Assembly: GCF_900109045.1 (NCBI RefSeq)
Contig: NZ_FNYL01000005.1
Span: 124,001 to 188,000 of the forward strand
Direction: 5' to 3'
DNA: 64,000 nucleotides
Source of the DNA: Dyadobacter sp. SG02
GTDB lineage: Bacteria > Bacteroidota > Bacteroidia > Cytophagales > Spirosomataceae
Part shown: positions 9,137 through 19,988 of the stretch, piece by piece
Layout: each line of letters opens with the position of its first letter
How positions within the stretch are numbered: the first letter of the stretch is position 1
Position numbers and translations under genes: made by a program
Notes under the pieces: generated by a model
The model's database searches: none
What the model was told of the DNA's origin: nothing
What the model saw: the letters and a program-made list of their open reading frames with translations, nothing else

Positions 9137-11584
9137 CTGCGTCACAAACTCCCCGCGCTCAACCGACCAGTCGTTACCGAAGAATCCGGACATTTTCACC
9201 TCTTTGATCCCGTTCTTCAACATATCCGCTGAGAATATCATCAAATCGGGAAAACCACTGCCGCCGCTGAAATACTGATTGGCATTAGCTGCCTGAAAAC
9301 CGGCCTTGCCCGTTCCCGAAATGACGGTTACCGATGCAGTCTTGCTATCCGACCTTGGGTAAATAAAATAGGCGGCCAGATCGTTGCCTGCAAACTCCTT
9401 CCCTCCTACATCGATCTTCCCGCTCGTGACGGTTACCGGACAGTCTTTCAACACCTTATCCCAGGCAAGGTTCGTGTTTTTGTTACCATAGAGGATTACA
9501 CCCCTGTCTTTAAACTGCTGTGGATCAAAGTCTTTATCCGAAACAATATCCACCGCACCGTTACCGCGGTAGTACCACGATTCGGCGTCGAACGTCGCCT
9601 TTTCAAATGCCCAGGCTTTTTCTTCGGCGCTACCGCCCGTCGCGTACACATACACCATACGGTTTCTGAATGCATCTTTCAATGTGCCGCTCCGGTCCGG
9701 GTTCTTCTCAGTAGCCGCAGGCGCCGTCGCCAGTTTCCAATCGCCATCGTTTTTCAGATAAATGGTTTCATTTCCCTTCACCGCATACTCAACCTGCGGT
9801 TTCCCGTCCAGCACAATCTTCAATTTTGAACCAGCCGCAAAGGCCGCGAGATCCAGTAAAAGTAATGCCACATTCTCGGTGGTACCCTCTATTTTCAAAT
9901 CCTTTTTGCTACTGACAAGCTGGATACGGCTGTACTTCAATGCATTAACCTGCTGATGCACGCCTACCCAGCGCATGCGGGAGGAAACACCGGGGTTCGC
10001 CGTTTTGAAATCGATAGAAGTGACGGTAGTATCCTTCGGAATAGAATGCCAGCTAAAAAAGTTAAAGATCGGCGGCCAGTCTACACTGATATCACCATAC
10101 CAATGCTCCCCGCCAATGTGTTCGTAATAGCTGAAATCACGGTGGAATTTTCCGAGAATGTCGCGCATCTGGCGCGCGTACGTAACGGGTACAGTCCTGT
10201 CCGCGTCCCCGTGCGCGACGTACACGCCCAGGCTTTTGTAATTGGATGTGAGTGCCAGAACATTACTTGGATTACTGGCTCTCAGCAACATAGCTTCAAC
10301 CGGCGACCCCGCACTATCCGGAATTACGCCGTCGTGGGAACCATACGCGGCCAGTGTCGGGTACCCGGCCGATGGCGCGATCGCCGCCCATTTTTCGGGA
10401 TAAGTTGCACCCAGGAACCAGGTACCGTGCCCGCCCATCGAATGACCGGTCAAATATATACGCGATGGATCCGGATTGAATTGCTTCTTCGCGATACCCA
10501 GTACCTCCAATGCATCCATCCTGCCCCAATCCTCCCAGTTGAAGCCACGCGGACGGCGGTTTGTAGGCGCTACCAACACACCCCAATCTTTCGGCTTATA
10601 AGCACGTGCCTGGCTAATCGCCTGAACCTCTGCACCATGCACCGAGAAAAAGAGCGCCGGTTGGGCATCCGGGCCGCCTTTAATTTGCGGCGAAACGGCA
10701 AAGTACTGCACGCTGCCGTCCAGCTCGCTCACAAATGTGCGGCTGTATTGCTTCCCCGCCTCTACCGACTGGATCGCGATTTTCGACTGATCGGTAACCC
10801 TGCCGCCTTGTAGCAGGCTGAGCGAAACCTCGTTTTTCCCCACACCAGTTACGCCGCTGCCGTCAATAAGCACGCCTACTTTGCGCAATGTCATAGCAGG
10901 AACCGAAGGCAGTTTGGTAACAATACCCTTTCCGGCCACAGTGGTTTTCATTTCCAGACCGGTCAATGCCTTTTTGGTCATGTTTGAAACAACTACGCCC
11001 GTCCAGAGCGAGTCGTTTTTGAAACCTGGAACTACATCGGAAATCGTAAGATCCTCTGTATTAATGGAAACCGACTTTTCGGGAAAAGTCAGATTGGCGG
11101 TAATGCCGCCGAACCGACCGAACCGCGCTACTCTTGCGTAAATTTCGTTCTTCCCTTTTTTCAGAATAACCGGCAAATGCATCCAGCCATACCGGTACAT
11201 ATCTCCGCCGCGCGGCACGCCATTCAGGAAAATCATGTCCTGCCCTGTAATTGTCAGAATGGCCGTTTGCTCTTTTTTAGATTCATAGGTTAAATACACA
11301 TAACCGTTCGAAAAAGAGTCGCCGCGAAAACGGTGTGTCGAATCAGCCTGTACTTTCTTCCATTTCACTTCTCCCGCTTTGGGATCGGTCAATAAAATAC
11401 TTCCTTCTTGCGGTTTGAGCGTACCTTTGTAAAGTTGGTAAGCCAGCTGGTCGGTGTACAAAGCTTCCCGTCCATACTGGTGACACGGCCCGACGGCCAG
11501 CCCGTCCTCAAAATGGTAAACAGACTGCGCCTGGTTTTGAGAAAAAACAAATAGTAATGAGAGTGTCGCAAAAATCCTTTTCAT
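9134..11584 (-). CDS. Exported prolyl-oligopeptidase-like alpha/beta hydrolase
   Basis: Predicted secreted serine hydrolase or peptidase; substrate unknown. The 816-residue protein begins with a Sec signal peptide (residues 1-20, cleaved around AQS). A beta-rich N-terminal part of about 300 residues follows, then an alpha/beta hydrolase domain with the nucleophile motif GHSMGG (S382), AHGDADRTVP (acid at D460 or D462) and GGEHWYGD (H494). A long C-terminal region of beta character follows from about residue 510. This layout matches large esterase/S9-type proteins in polysaccharide-degrading Bacteroidota. It ends against the 10-bp repeat array and converges on the dehydrogenase gene. Confidence 0.75.
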   Translation of the reverse strand: MKRIFATLSLLFVFSQNQAQSVYHFEDGLAVGPCHQYGREALYTDQLAYQLYKGTLKPQEGSILLTDPKAGEVKWKKVQADSTHRFRGDSFSNGYVYLTYESKKEQTAILTITGQDMIFLNGVPRGGDMYRYGWMHLPVILKKGKNEIYARVARFGRFGGITANLTFPEKSVSINTEDLTISDVVPGFKNDSLWTGVVVSNMTKKALTGLEMKTTVAGKGIVTKLPSVPAMTLRKVGVLIDGSGVTGVGKNEVSLSLLQGGRVTDQSKIAIQSVEAGKQYSRTFVSELDGSVQYFAVSPQIKGGPDAQPALFFSVHGAEVQAISQARAYKPKDWGVLVAPTNRRPRGFNWEDWGRMDALEVLGIAKKQFNPDPSRIYLTGHSMGGHGTWFLGATYPEKWAAIAPSAGYPTLAAYGSHDGVIPDSAGSPVEAMLLRASNPSNVLALTSNYKSLGVYVAHGDADRTVPVTYARQMRDILGKFHRDFSYYEHIGGEHWYGDISVDWPPIFNFFSWHSIPKDTTVTSIDFKTANPGVSSRMRWVGVHQQVNALKYSRIQLVSSKKDLKIEGTTENVALLLLDLAAFAAGSKLKIVLDGKPQVEYAVKGNETIYLKNDGDWKLATAPAATEKNPDRSGTLKDAFRNRMVYVYATGGSAEEKAWAFEKATFDAESWYYRGNGAVDIVSDKDFDPQQFKDRGVILYGNKNTNLAWDKVLKDCPVTVTSGKIDVGGKEFAGNDLAAYFIYPRSDSKTASVTVISGTGKAGFQAANANQYFSGGSGFPDLMIFSADMLKNGIKEVKMSGFFGNDWSVERGEFVTQ

Positions 11585-11774
11585 CGAAAGAGGTTTAGTG
11601 ATTTGATAAAAACTAAACTTAATAAAAAATATTAATAATAATGGCCATAATTTTTAATTAACTCATGATTAACCAGAAATGTGCTTAAATGTGGCTCAAA
11701 TAGCCCATTTTTAACGATCACGCAATCAGAATTAAAAAAATCAAACGTAACTTTCGGTGTACAAACTCACAACT

Positions 11775-13813
<2,039 letters not shown>

Positions 13814-13829
13814 TCAAACCTTGGTCATG

Positions 13830-13837
13830 CAAAAATA
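13830..13837 (-). promoter_or_regulatory. Candidate -7 box for pgi
   Basis: On the minus strand this reads TATTTTTG, a perfect TAnnTTTG, 41 bases before the pgi start. No clear -33 TTG is seen at the preferred distance. Confidence 0.5.
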
Positions 13838-13870
13838 GGGTTTTACGGCACTTAATGCGCGTTTTTCGCA

Positions 13871-14704
13871 TTAACTCGCCTGGCAAACTCCCCGGAAATA
13901 CCCCACCGACTCGGCGATCCCGGCCAGTGGTTCCTTCATATCTTTCTCATATTCAAGGCTGCACGACCCGGTGTATTTCACTTTACGGAGCATTTTTACA
14001 AATGCAGGAATATCAATAATTCCTCGTCCCAATTCGCAGGTCTTGCCATCCTTCGTCGCGGCCGTCACATTTTTGAGGTGAATGTCAAAAATGCGTTTGC
14101 TGTATTTACCCAGATCCGCCACCGAGTCCTGGTTGTCGCGGCGGTTGTGGCCCATATCAAAACAGAGCCCCACGCGCGGGTCGAGGTCCTTCACGTGATT
14201 GTATACCGAAGTCGCATTGGGATACAACTTATCCTCCGGCCCGTGGTTATGGATCGCGTAGCGGATATTGTACTCCTTCACTTTTTGCTCCACATATTTC
14301 AGGTCGTCGTGATTCGGAATACCGACAATCAGGTCCACCCCTACCCGTTTGGCATAATCGAATGCATTGTCGATCTCCTGGTGAGTTTTGGTATAAATCG
14401 GGCCGACCGCGTAACCAGTCACGCCCGCGTCTTTCAACTTCTGGTGAAATGCAGTGATCTGCTCGGCGGTACTATTGTAGGGCAAATGGAAATCCTTGAT
14501 ACACAAATAATGAACATCTGTCTTCTTCATCATTTCGAGCGCCTCGTCGAGTTTGAAATGCACAAAACTGTAACCGGCCATACCAAGCTTGAAAGTATCC
14601 TCCTTTTTAGCCGTGGCTGCATTGCTTTGCTCCGGAAGCGAAATGAAGCTGCCGGCCATCAGTCCGGCGATGCCTTTCTTGACAAATGTTCTTCTCGAAT
14701 TCAT
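13871..14704 (-). CDS. Tat-exported sugar phosphate isomerase/epimerase-like TIM barrel
   Basis: Predicted xylose-isomerase-like TIM-barrel enzyme acting on a sugar or polyol in the periplasm. The 277-residue protein has a twin-arginine signal (NSRRTFVKKGIAG, hydrophobic to about residue 28). Barrel-fold segments include HYLCIKDFHLPY, the metal-binding-like IRYAIHNHGPEDK (histidines after a beta strand), GLCFDMGHNRR and FDIHLKNV, then GRGIIDIPAF and CSLEYE. The exact substrate cannot be told. It lies upstream of pgi on the same strand, and downstream of a membrane acyltransferase-like gene. Confidence 0.8.
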   Translation of the reverse strand: MNSRRTFVKKGIAGLMAGSFISLPEQSNAATAKKEDTFKLGMAGYSFVHFKLDEALEMMKKTDVHYLCIKDFHLPYNSTAEQITAFHQKLKDAGVTGYAVGPIYTKTHQEIDNAFDYAKRVGVDLIVGIPNHDDLKYVEQKVKEYNIRYAIHNHGPEDKLYPNATSVYNHVKDLDPRVGLCFDMGHNRRDNQDSVADLGKYSKRIFDIHLKNVTAATKDGKTCELGRGIIDIPAFVKMLRKVKYTGSCSLEYEKDMKEPLAGIAESVGYFRGVCQAS

Positions 14705-14772
14705 TCTGTTTATATTAAATTAAATACTGTACAGGTAAAAGACGAAGAGTCGCGGATTTACCACCTATCCAC

Positions 14773-15978
14773 TCAAATCTTAAGTTTTATCCCAACGCGG
14801 TTAATGGCGCCCGTGAGCAATATCACGAGCAACGAGAAACAGGCGGACTTTACAAGTCCGATCCATCCCGTGCGCAGGTACATCGGCAGGCTGATACCCG
14901 CCAGCGTAATGATGGCATACCATATATAAGGAATAAGGTAGCAGGTGAGTGTGGCGGTTCCGGCGGGTTTGATCACGTTCGCCCAGCTTTTGATCTTTTT
15001 TAAATCGACCAGCCAGAACAGGAACGCAAAAGCCAAAAAGCTGATCCCCGAACAGACGCCTACCCAGGCAGGTGTGGCCCTGATTTTTGAAATACCCCAA
15101 AACGGCCGGGTACCAAAACCATACACAAGGGATAGCACTCCCAAAACAATCAGTATCGCGAGAAAAGTACTTCCAATCGCGTTACGGCCCGCATTGTTCC
15201 TATAAATGACCGAAGCCACGACGCCCCCCATCACAAAAGCAGGCATGGACCCGCTGCCGACAATCCATACGTACTTTTTTACCGGGTCGAGAAAACCGAG
15301 CATACCGGCGAACGCGGCGAGGTTGAAGAGTACAAAAAACAGCCAGCCCGCAATCGCCCACGTGAGGCGGTCGCGCGTGGGCAGGTACGCGAGCGCGCCC
15401 AGCAGGTACGACCAGCCGATCAGCCCCAGGATACCATACCAATGCGTCTCCATCCACGACGGATTCTCCACATCGCCACCTTTGTAAATCACGGCCAGCC
15501 CCACGAGTAACAGATAACCCGCAACTTTCAAAGCTGTGTAAAGTCCTTTCTTTTCAGGGTTATCGGGGTAAACATTCCAGATCAGCAAAAAGGCGATCAC
15601 CATCCCGATTTCCCAGACATATTTACTCACAATCATCGCTTCGCCCGCGATGTTTTCATAGTTTACAATGAATACGCCCATGAGCAACAATGCGAACGTT
15701 CGCTCGGCGATATGCCTGATAATCAATGCATCAGAATCGCCTTTCTTCTTGCGGTTGGCAATGGCGAAGGGAATCGAAAGGCCGACGATAAACAGAAAAC
15801 CGGGAAATACGACGTCCGAAAGACCCATGGCATCTTCCGCTGCTTTACTGTGCTTCAACCAGTCGGGAACGTCTTCGAGCGTCCACAGGTCGTTCACAAA
15901 AATCATTAAAAACATGGTGACCGCCCTGAATACGTCGATCGAATCCAGGCGGAGCGAGGGGGAATAAGGGGGCATCAT
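14773..15978 (-). CDS. DUF5009/heparan-alpha-glucosaminide acetyltransferase-like membrane protein
   Basis: Multi-pass membrane protein resembling the NagX/HGSNAT group (DUF1624/DUF5009), which may acetylate sugars across the inner membrane. The start is placed at a methionine at 15978 (MMPPYSPSLRLDSIDVFRA), because the family begins with the RLDSIDVFR segment; an upstream start would add 25 atypical residues. About 401 residues remain, with roughly 10-11 hydrophobic helices, the loop DVVFPGFLFIVGLSIPFA, and KIRATPAWVGVCSG. It is divergent from the SWIM-led operon. Whether it has catalytic activity is unknown. Confidence 0.78.
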   Translation of the reverse strand: MMPPYSPSLRLDSIDVFRAVTMFLMIFVNDLWTLEDVPDWLKHSKAAEDAMGLSDVVFPGFLFIVGLSIPFAIANRKKKGDSDALIIRHIAERTFALLLMGVFIVNYENIAGEAMIVSKYVWEIGMVIAFLLIWNVYPDNPEKKGLYTALKVAGYLLLVGLAVIYKGGDVENPSWMETHWYGILGLIGWSYLLGALAYLPTRDRLTWAIAGWLFFVLFNLAAFAGMLGFLDPVKKYVWIVGSGSMPAFVMGGVVASVIYRNNAGRNAIGSTFLAILIVLGVLSLVYGFGTRPFWGISKIRATPAWVGVCSGISFLAFAFLFWLVDLKKIKSWANVIKPAGTATLTCYLIPYIWYAIITLAGISLPMYLRTGWIGLVKSACFSLLVILLTGAINRVGIKLKI

Positions 15979-16053
15979 CAAAATGTTTGGTTTAGGAAGA
16001 CCTAATATAGTGCTTTTTCCCCTTCTGATCGCAGAGAATGTACGTATGCACAT

Positions 16054-16088
16054 TTGTCTTCTTTTATTCCCTGCATTACCTATTTTTG
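16054..16088 (+). promoter_or_regulatory. Candidate promoter of the five-gene MoxR-VWA operon
   Basis: A perfect -7 box TATTTTTG lies at 16081-16088, 31 bases before the ATG at 16119. A TTG at 16054-16056 is 24 bases upstream, slightly longer than the usual 17-23 spacing. Position in the divergent intergenic region supports it. Confidence 0.55.
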
Positions 16089-16118
16089 ATTTTCGAATCA
16101 GAGAACATTATTTTTTTA

Positions 16119-17432
16119 ATGCAATATAACCGCGAACAGATCCTTCAACTTGCACCCGACGACGCTTCCGCAAAAGCAGGCCGGCAGCTGGCTACCCCGG
16201 GGAAATGGATGGTCAGGGCTGCTAACGAGCTGGCTATCTGGGGAGAATGCCAGGGCAGCGGCAGGAATCCTTATCAGACCGCCATCGATTTGACCAATAT
16301 TGCATTCAAATGCAACTGTCCCAGCAGGAAGTTTCCGTGCAAGCACGGTTTGGGGTTGTTTTTACTATATGCCGAAGATCAGGGAACATTTCACGTAACC
16401 CAGGAAATGCCTGCTTACGTTTCAGAATGGCTTTCCAAACGACAAGCCCGCGAAACAACGCAGGAAACCAAAGAGGAAAAACCGGTGGACGAAACCGCCC
16501 GCGCCAAACGCGTGGAATCGCGGGAGAAGAAGGTGGCTGGCGGCATGGAAGAATTGCGCGCCTGGCTGAGCGACGTCATACGCGCAGGCATCGCACAGGT
16601 ACCTCAGCAGGCGTACCAGTTTCACAACAACATTACCGCCCGGATGGTCGACGCCCAGGCAGGCGGACTGGCCGGTCAACTCCGGCAGATCAATCAGATC
16701 AACTTTTTCAACGAAGGATGGCAAAAGCAGCTTTTGAAAAGATTATCAGCACTTTACATCATCTCGGAGGGTTATACTAATCGCGATAGCCTTCCGGCTG
16801 CGACTGCCCGCGACATTGCAACGCTGATTGGCTGGACGATTCCGAAAGAGGAAGTTTTACAAACCGAACCCGTTACGGATCACTGGATCGTGCTGTCGGT
16901 GACGATGTCGGACGAGGGCAATGTGACTACGGAACGGATATGGCTGTACGGTCTCGGAAGCAGTCGCTTCGCATTGCTATTGAATTTTTACGCCGGAAAT
17001 CAACCCTACCAAACGATGCTTGTACCGGGCATTCAAATAGACGCCGATATCGTGTACTACCCCGCCTCCGTGCCAATGCGTGCGATGATACGACAACAAC
17101 GCCCTGTGACAGGCCATCCGGGACAAATTGACATACCCGATTCATTTTCAACCATATACAAAAACATTTCAGGTACATTAAGCCAAAACCCGTTTACAGA
17201 ACAGATACCATTTATGATCGAAGGCATCAGGGCGACTTTCGCGAACGATCGATGGTTTGTGACTGACCTTGAAGGGCTGAGCGTTCCCATAGCGAATCCC
17301 GAAGACGAATGCTGGAATATGCTCGCGTTTTCCGGTGGGCGCCGGTTTTCAGCCTTTGGCGTTTGCGAGCAGGGCCAGTTCGATTTACATTTCATATCGG
17401 CAAACCGGCAAGGTATTTTCCTCAAATCATGA
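16119..17432 (+). CDS. SWIM zinc finger protein
   Basis: First gene of a five-gene operon. The start was moved to the ATG at 16119 (MQYNREQILQLAPDD), which follows a promoter-like box; the longer frame from 16038 begins with an improbable aromatic stretch. The 437-residue protein has an N-terminal SWIM zinc finger CNCPSRKFPCKH (CxCx6CxH) near residue 66. A charged linker (about 110-150) and a large helical/beta domain with no motif I recognise follow. SWIM fingers bind nucleic acid or protein partners. Its stop overlaps the next start by 4 bases. Function in the operon is unknown. Confidence 0.85.
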   Translation: MQYNREQILQLAPDDASAKAGRQLATPGKWMVRAANELAIWGECQGSGRNPYQTAIDLTNIAFKCNCPSRKFPCKHGLGLFLLYAEDQGTFHVTQEMPAYVSEWLSKRQARETTQETKEEKPVDETARAKRVESREKKVAGGMEELRAWLSDVIRAGIAQVPQQAYQFHNNITARMVDAQAGGLAGQLRQINQINFFNEGWQKQLLKRLSALYIISEGYTNRDSLPAATARDIATLIGWTIPKEEVLQTEPVTDHWIVLSVTMSDEGNVTTERIWLYGLGSSRFALLLNFYAGNQPYQTMLVPGIQIDADIVYYPASVPMRAMIRQQRPVTGHPGQIDIPDSFSTIYKNISGTLSQNPFTEQIPFMIEGIRATFANDRWFVTDLEGLSVPIANPEDECWNMLAFSGGRRFSAFGVCEQGQFDLHFISANRQGIFLKS

Positions 17433-18892
17433 ATACAGAAATATTGAAGGCCGCATTGCTGGGCACCGACAGGCATATGCCGGACATATCGAAGGAGGCG
17501 CCGGAAATTTATACCAGAATAAATGCCTTGCCGACCAGCAAAGAGGATCGTTTCCTTAAAATGGCGTTTACTTCTATCATTTATGAAGAAGCGGGTACTA
17601 AACCGGTTACCATAGATGCCCATTTACCCGAATGCCCCGCCGAATCGCGGACGGTTGTTACCGGCCAGCTCGCTGCGTTGTTGCAATCGGCGATGAAGGA
17701 CCAGAACGATGTATTGTTCGGATTTCTCGTATTCAGGATTGTACAACGGAACGAAGTGGTTCAGCCACAACTGGTTCCTGCCTTGCTCAACAAGGCGCTT
17801 GAAAGAAAGAACGACAAGGAGCAGTTACTGGGTATTTGTGGTATGACGGGCCAATGGCTTTGCGACCTGAATCCGCAATGGAAGGTGTTGCGGGATGGCA
17901 CGCGGGATGAGGAAAATGTGTGGGAAACAGGCTCGACCGAAAGCAGGAAGACATTCTTAACCGCATTGCGCAAAACTGATCCGAATGCGGCCATTGCGTT
18001 GCTGGAAGGCACATTGAGCCAGGAAAATGCCAATAACCGGCTGGCATTTCTGCAACTGTTGAACGATGGGCTTTCGCTCTCAGACGAGCCGTTTCTTCAA
18101 AAGCTCCTGACCGACAAGAGTCAGAAAGTGCGGGAAACTGTTGTTGGAATGCTTCGGCAGATCCAGGGCTCGGCGGTGAACCGTAGCCATTTCGAATGGC
18201 TCCTCCGGATGATCGGGGTGCAGGAGGAACGGCATTTACTGGTAACGAAGAAAAAGAAGCTGGTCATTTCCGATGCCGTAATGCCCGATGAAAGTATTTT
18301 CAAAACCGGTGTGGAGAGAGTCAGTACCGAAAAAGGTGTTCAGGACCATGTGTTTATCGCCGGGCAATTACTATCGGCGATAGACCCGGCCGCGCTTTCC
18401 GAAAGCATGGAACTTACTGATCAACAATCAATTGGATTGTTCCTCGAACATCCCGCCGCCAAAGCATTGCTACCATTCCTCACGTCCGCGGCGGTGCAGT
18501 TCCGGAACAAAGCCTGGGCGCTGGCGTTACTGCACCGGGGCGACGCCAGGGACATCGGCCTACTGAACGCGCTGACGCCTGTCGAGCGCTTGCCATTCTA
18601 TCTGCAATTCCTGAACGGTAATGCCTCGAACCTGTTTGCCTACTTGCTGGACGATGCTTACTCGCCATTGCCTATCCGACTGGCGGAACAGTTGCTTGAC
18701 CACCTGTCGAAATTCCCTTACCATATTACACAACCTGTTTACCAACGGCTTGCATTGCAACTACCGGCAGGCATCATGCCCGTTCTGAAAAAATACGCGG
18801 AAGACCCGCGTCAGGATTACCAGTTGAGATATTTCAAAAACCAGATGTCCGAAATGATGCGCCTGGTAGAACTCAAAAAAAACATAGCTTAA
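17429..18892 (+). CDS. DUF5691-type helical repeat protein
   Basis: Unknown function. The start is the ATG at 17429, overlapping the previous stop (ATGA) and giving MNTEILKAALLGTDRH; the longer frame from 17309 lies inside the previous gene. The 487-residue protein is rich in amphipathic helices and looks like an alpha-solenoid (segments such as FLQLLNDGLSLSDEPFLQKL and ETVVGMLRQIQGS resemble HEAT-like units). I match it to DUF5691 by its position next to MoxR, DUF5682 and VWA genes and by its N-terminal AALLGT segment. A scaffold or adaptor for the MoxR ATPase is inference. Confidence 0.75.
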   Translation: MNTEILKAALLGTDRHMPDISKEAPEIYTRINALPTSKEDRFLKMAFTSIIYEEAGTKPVTIDAHLPECPAESRTVVTGQLAALLQSAMKDQNDVLFGFLVFRIVQRNEVVQPQLVPALLNKALERKNDKEQLLGICGMTGQWLCDLNPQWKVLRDGTRDEENVWETGSTESRKTFLTALRKTDPNAAIALLEGTLSQENANNRLAFLQLLNDGLSLSDEPFLQKLLTDKSQKVRETVVGMLRQIQGSAVNRSHFEWLLRMIGVQEERHLLVTKKKKLVISDAVMPDESIFKTGVERVSTEKGVQDHVFIAGQLLSAIDPAALSESMELTDQQSIGLFLEHPAAKALLPFLTSAAVQFRNKAWALALLHRGDARDIGLLNALTPVERLPFYLQFLNGNASNLFAYLLDDAYSPLPIRLAEQLLDHLSKFPYHITQPVYQRLALQLPAGIMPVLKKYAEDPRQDYQLRYFKNQMSEMMRLVELKKNIA

Positions 18893-18895
18893 AGT

Positions 18896-19978
18896 ATGTC
18901 ACAAAACATTTTACGGCAGGCGGCCGAAGTGCAGTTTGCACAGGAAATCGAGGAATTAAAAAAACAGGACAAGCACGCGCGGCCGGAGAACTGGCTGCTC
19001 TCACCACACGCAGTGGTTACCTACCTGATGGGCGGACAGCTCGATAATGGATTTACCGTATCTCCTAAATACATCGGCAACCGCCGGCTCATGGAAATTG
19101 CCGTAGCAACGCTCACGACCGACCGGGCATTGCTACTGTACGGCTTGCCCGGAACGGCCAAATCATGGGTTTCAGAGCATATCAGCGCGGCTATTTCCGG
19201 CGATTCCGGTCTGGTGATCCAGGGAACGGCGGGCACGGGCGAGGATTCCGTGCGCTACGGATGGAACTACGCGCAATTGCTTTCCGCCGGGCCTGTCCCC
19301 GAGGCGATTGTGGAAACACCGGTAATGCGTGGGATGAAAGAAGGCAAAATTGTGCGCGTGGAGGAACTGACCCGCATCGGCTCGGATGTGCAAGACAGCC
19401 TTATCACGATTCTTTCGGAAAAAATGTTGCCCATTCCGGAGCTGAATACCAAGGTAATGGCGGTCCGCGGTTTCAATATCATCGCAACGGCCAACAACCG
19501 CGACAAGGGCGTCAACGACCTTTCGAGTGCATTGAAGCGGCGGTTCAATACGGTTATCCTGCCGGTGCCGGAGACGATCGAAGAAGAAGTGGAAATTGTA
19601 CAGCAGCGCGTCGCGAGTTTTAGCAAATCCATTGACCTGCCTATCGAAAAACCGATTCTGGAAGAGATTAACCGAATTGTTACTGTCTTCCGGGAGTTGC
19701 GGAACGGGGTTTCTGCGGATGGTAAGACAAAACTAAAATCCCCTTCGGGCTCGTTGAGCACCGCGGAAGCTATTTCGGTGATGAACAGCGGGTTATCGCT
19801 GGCATATCATTTCGGAGACGCCAGCCTCAAAGCCGACGACCTGGCCAGCGGTCTGATCGGGGCCATTATCAAGGACCCCGTGCAGGACAAAATCGTTTTC
19901 CAGGAATACATGGAAACCGTTCTGAAACAACGCGACGGTTGGAAAGATGTTTACAGGGCTTGCAGGGAAATTATCTGA
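18896..19978 (+). CDS. MoxR-family AAA+ ATPase
   Basis: Predicted AAA+ chaperone-like ATPase that usually works with a VWA protein. The 360-residue protein has Walker A GLPGTAKS at 83-90 (alanine before the lysine, as in RavA-like members). Walker B lies in the VRVEELTRIG region, followed by sensor 1 IIATANNRDKG and an arginine-finger-like ALKRRFN. The C-terminal lid contains SLSTAEAISVM. The start lies 3 bases after the DUF5691 stop. The VWA partner is two genes downstream, as expected for this family. Confidence 0.92.
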   Translation: MSQNILRQAAEVQFAQEIEELKKQDKHARPENWLLSPHAVVTYLMGGQLDNGFTVSPKYIGNRRLMEIAVATLTTDRALLLYGLPGTAKSWVSEHISAAISGDSGLVIQGTAGTGEDSVRYGWNYAQLLSAGPVPEAIVETPVMRGMKEGKIVRVEELTRIGSDVQDSLITILSEKMLPIPELNTKVMAVRGFNIIATANNRDKGVNDLSSALKRRFNTVILPVPETIEEEVEIVQQRVASFSKSIDLPIEKPILEEINRIVTVFRELRNGVSADGKTKLKSPSGSLSTAEAISVMNSGLSLAYHFGDASLKADDLASGLIGAIIKDPVQDKIVFQEYMETVLKQRDGWKDVYRACREII

Positions 19979-19988
19979 CCGCTATTCT

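Noticed and set aside
8916..9137. Minus-strand frame translating the 10-bp repeats (GQVWSGVV-type peptide)
   Set aside because: Product of the repeat array, not a gene. The frame simply reads the repeats.
9956..10813. 285-codon plus-strand frame
   Set aside because: Lies wholly inside the exported hydrolase gene on the other strand, with no recognisable domain or promoter.
14078..14929. 283-codon plus-strand frame
   Set aside because: Antisense to the Tat-exported isomerase-like gene and crosses into the next gene; no domain.
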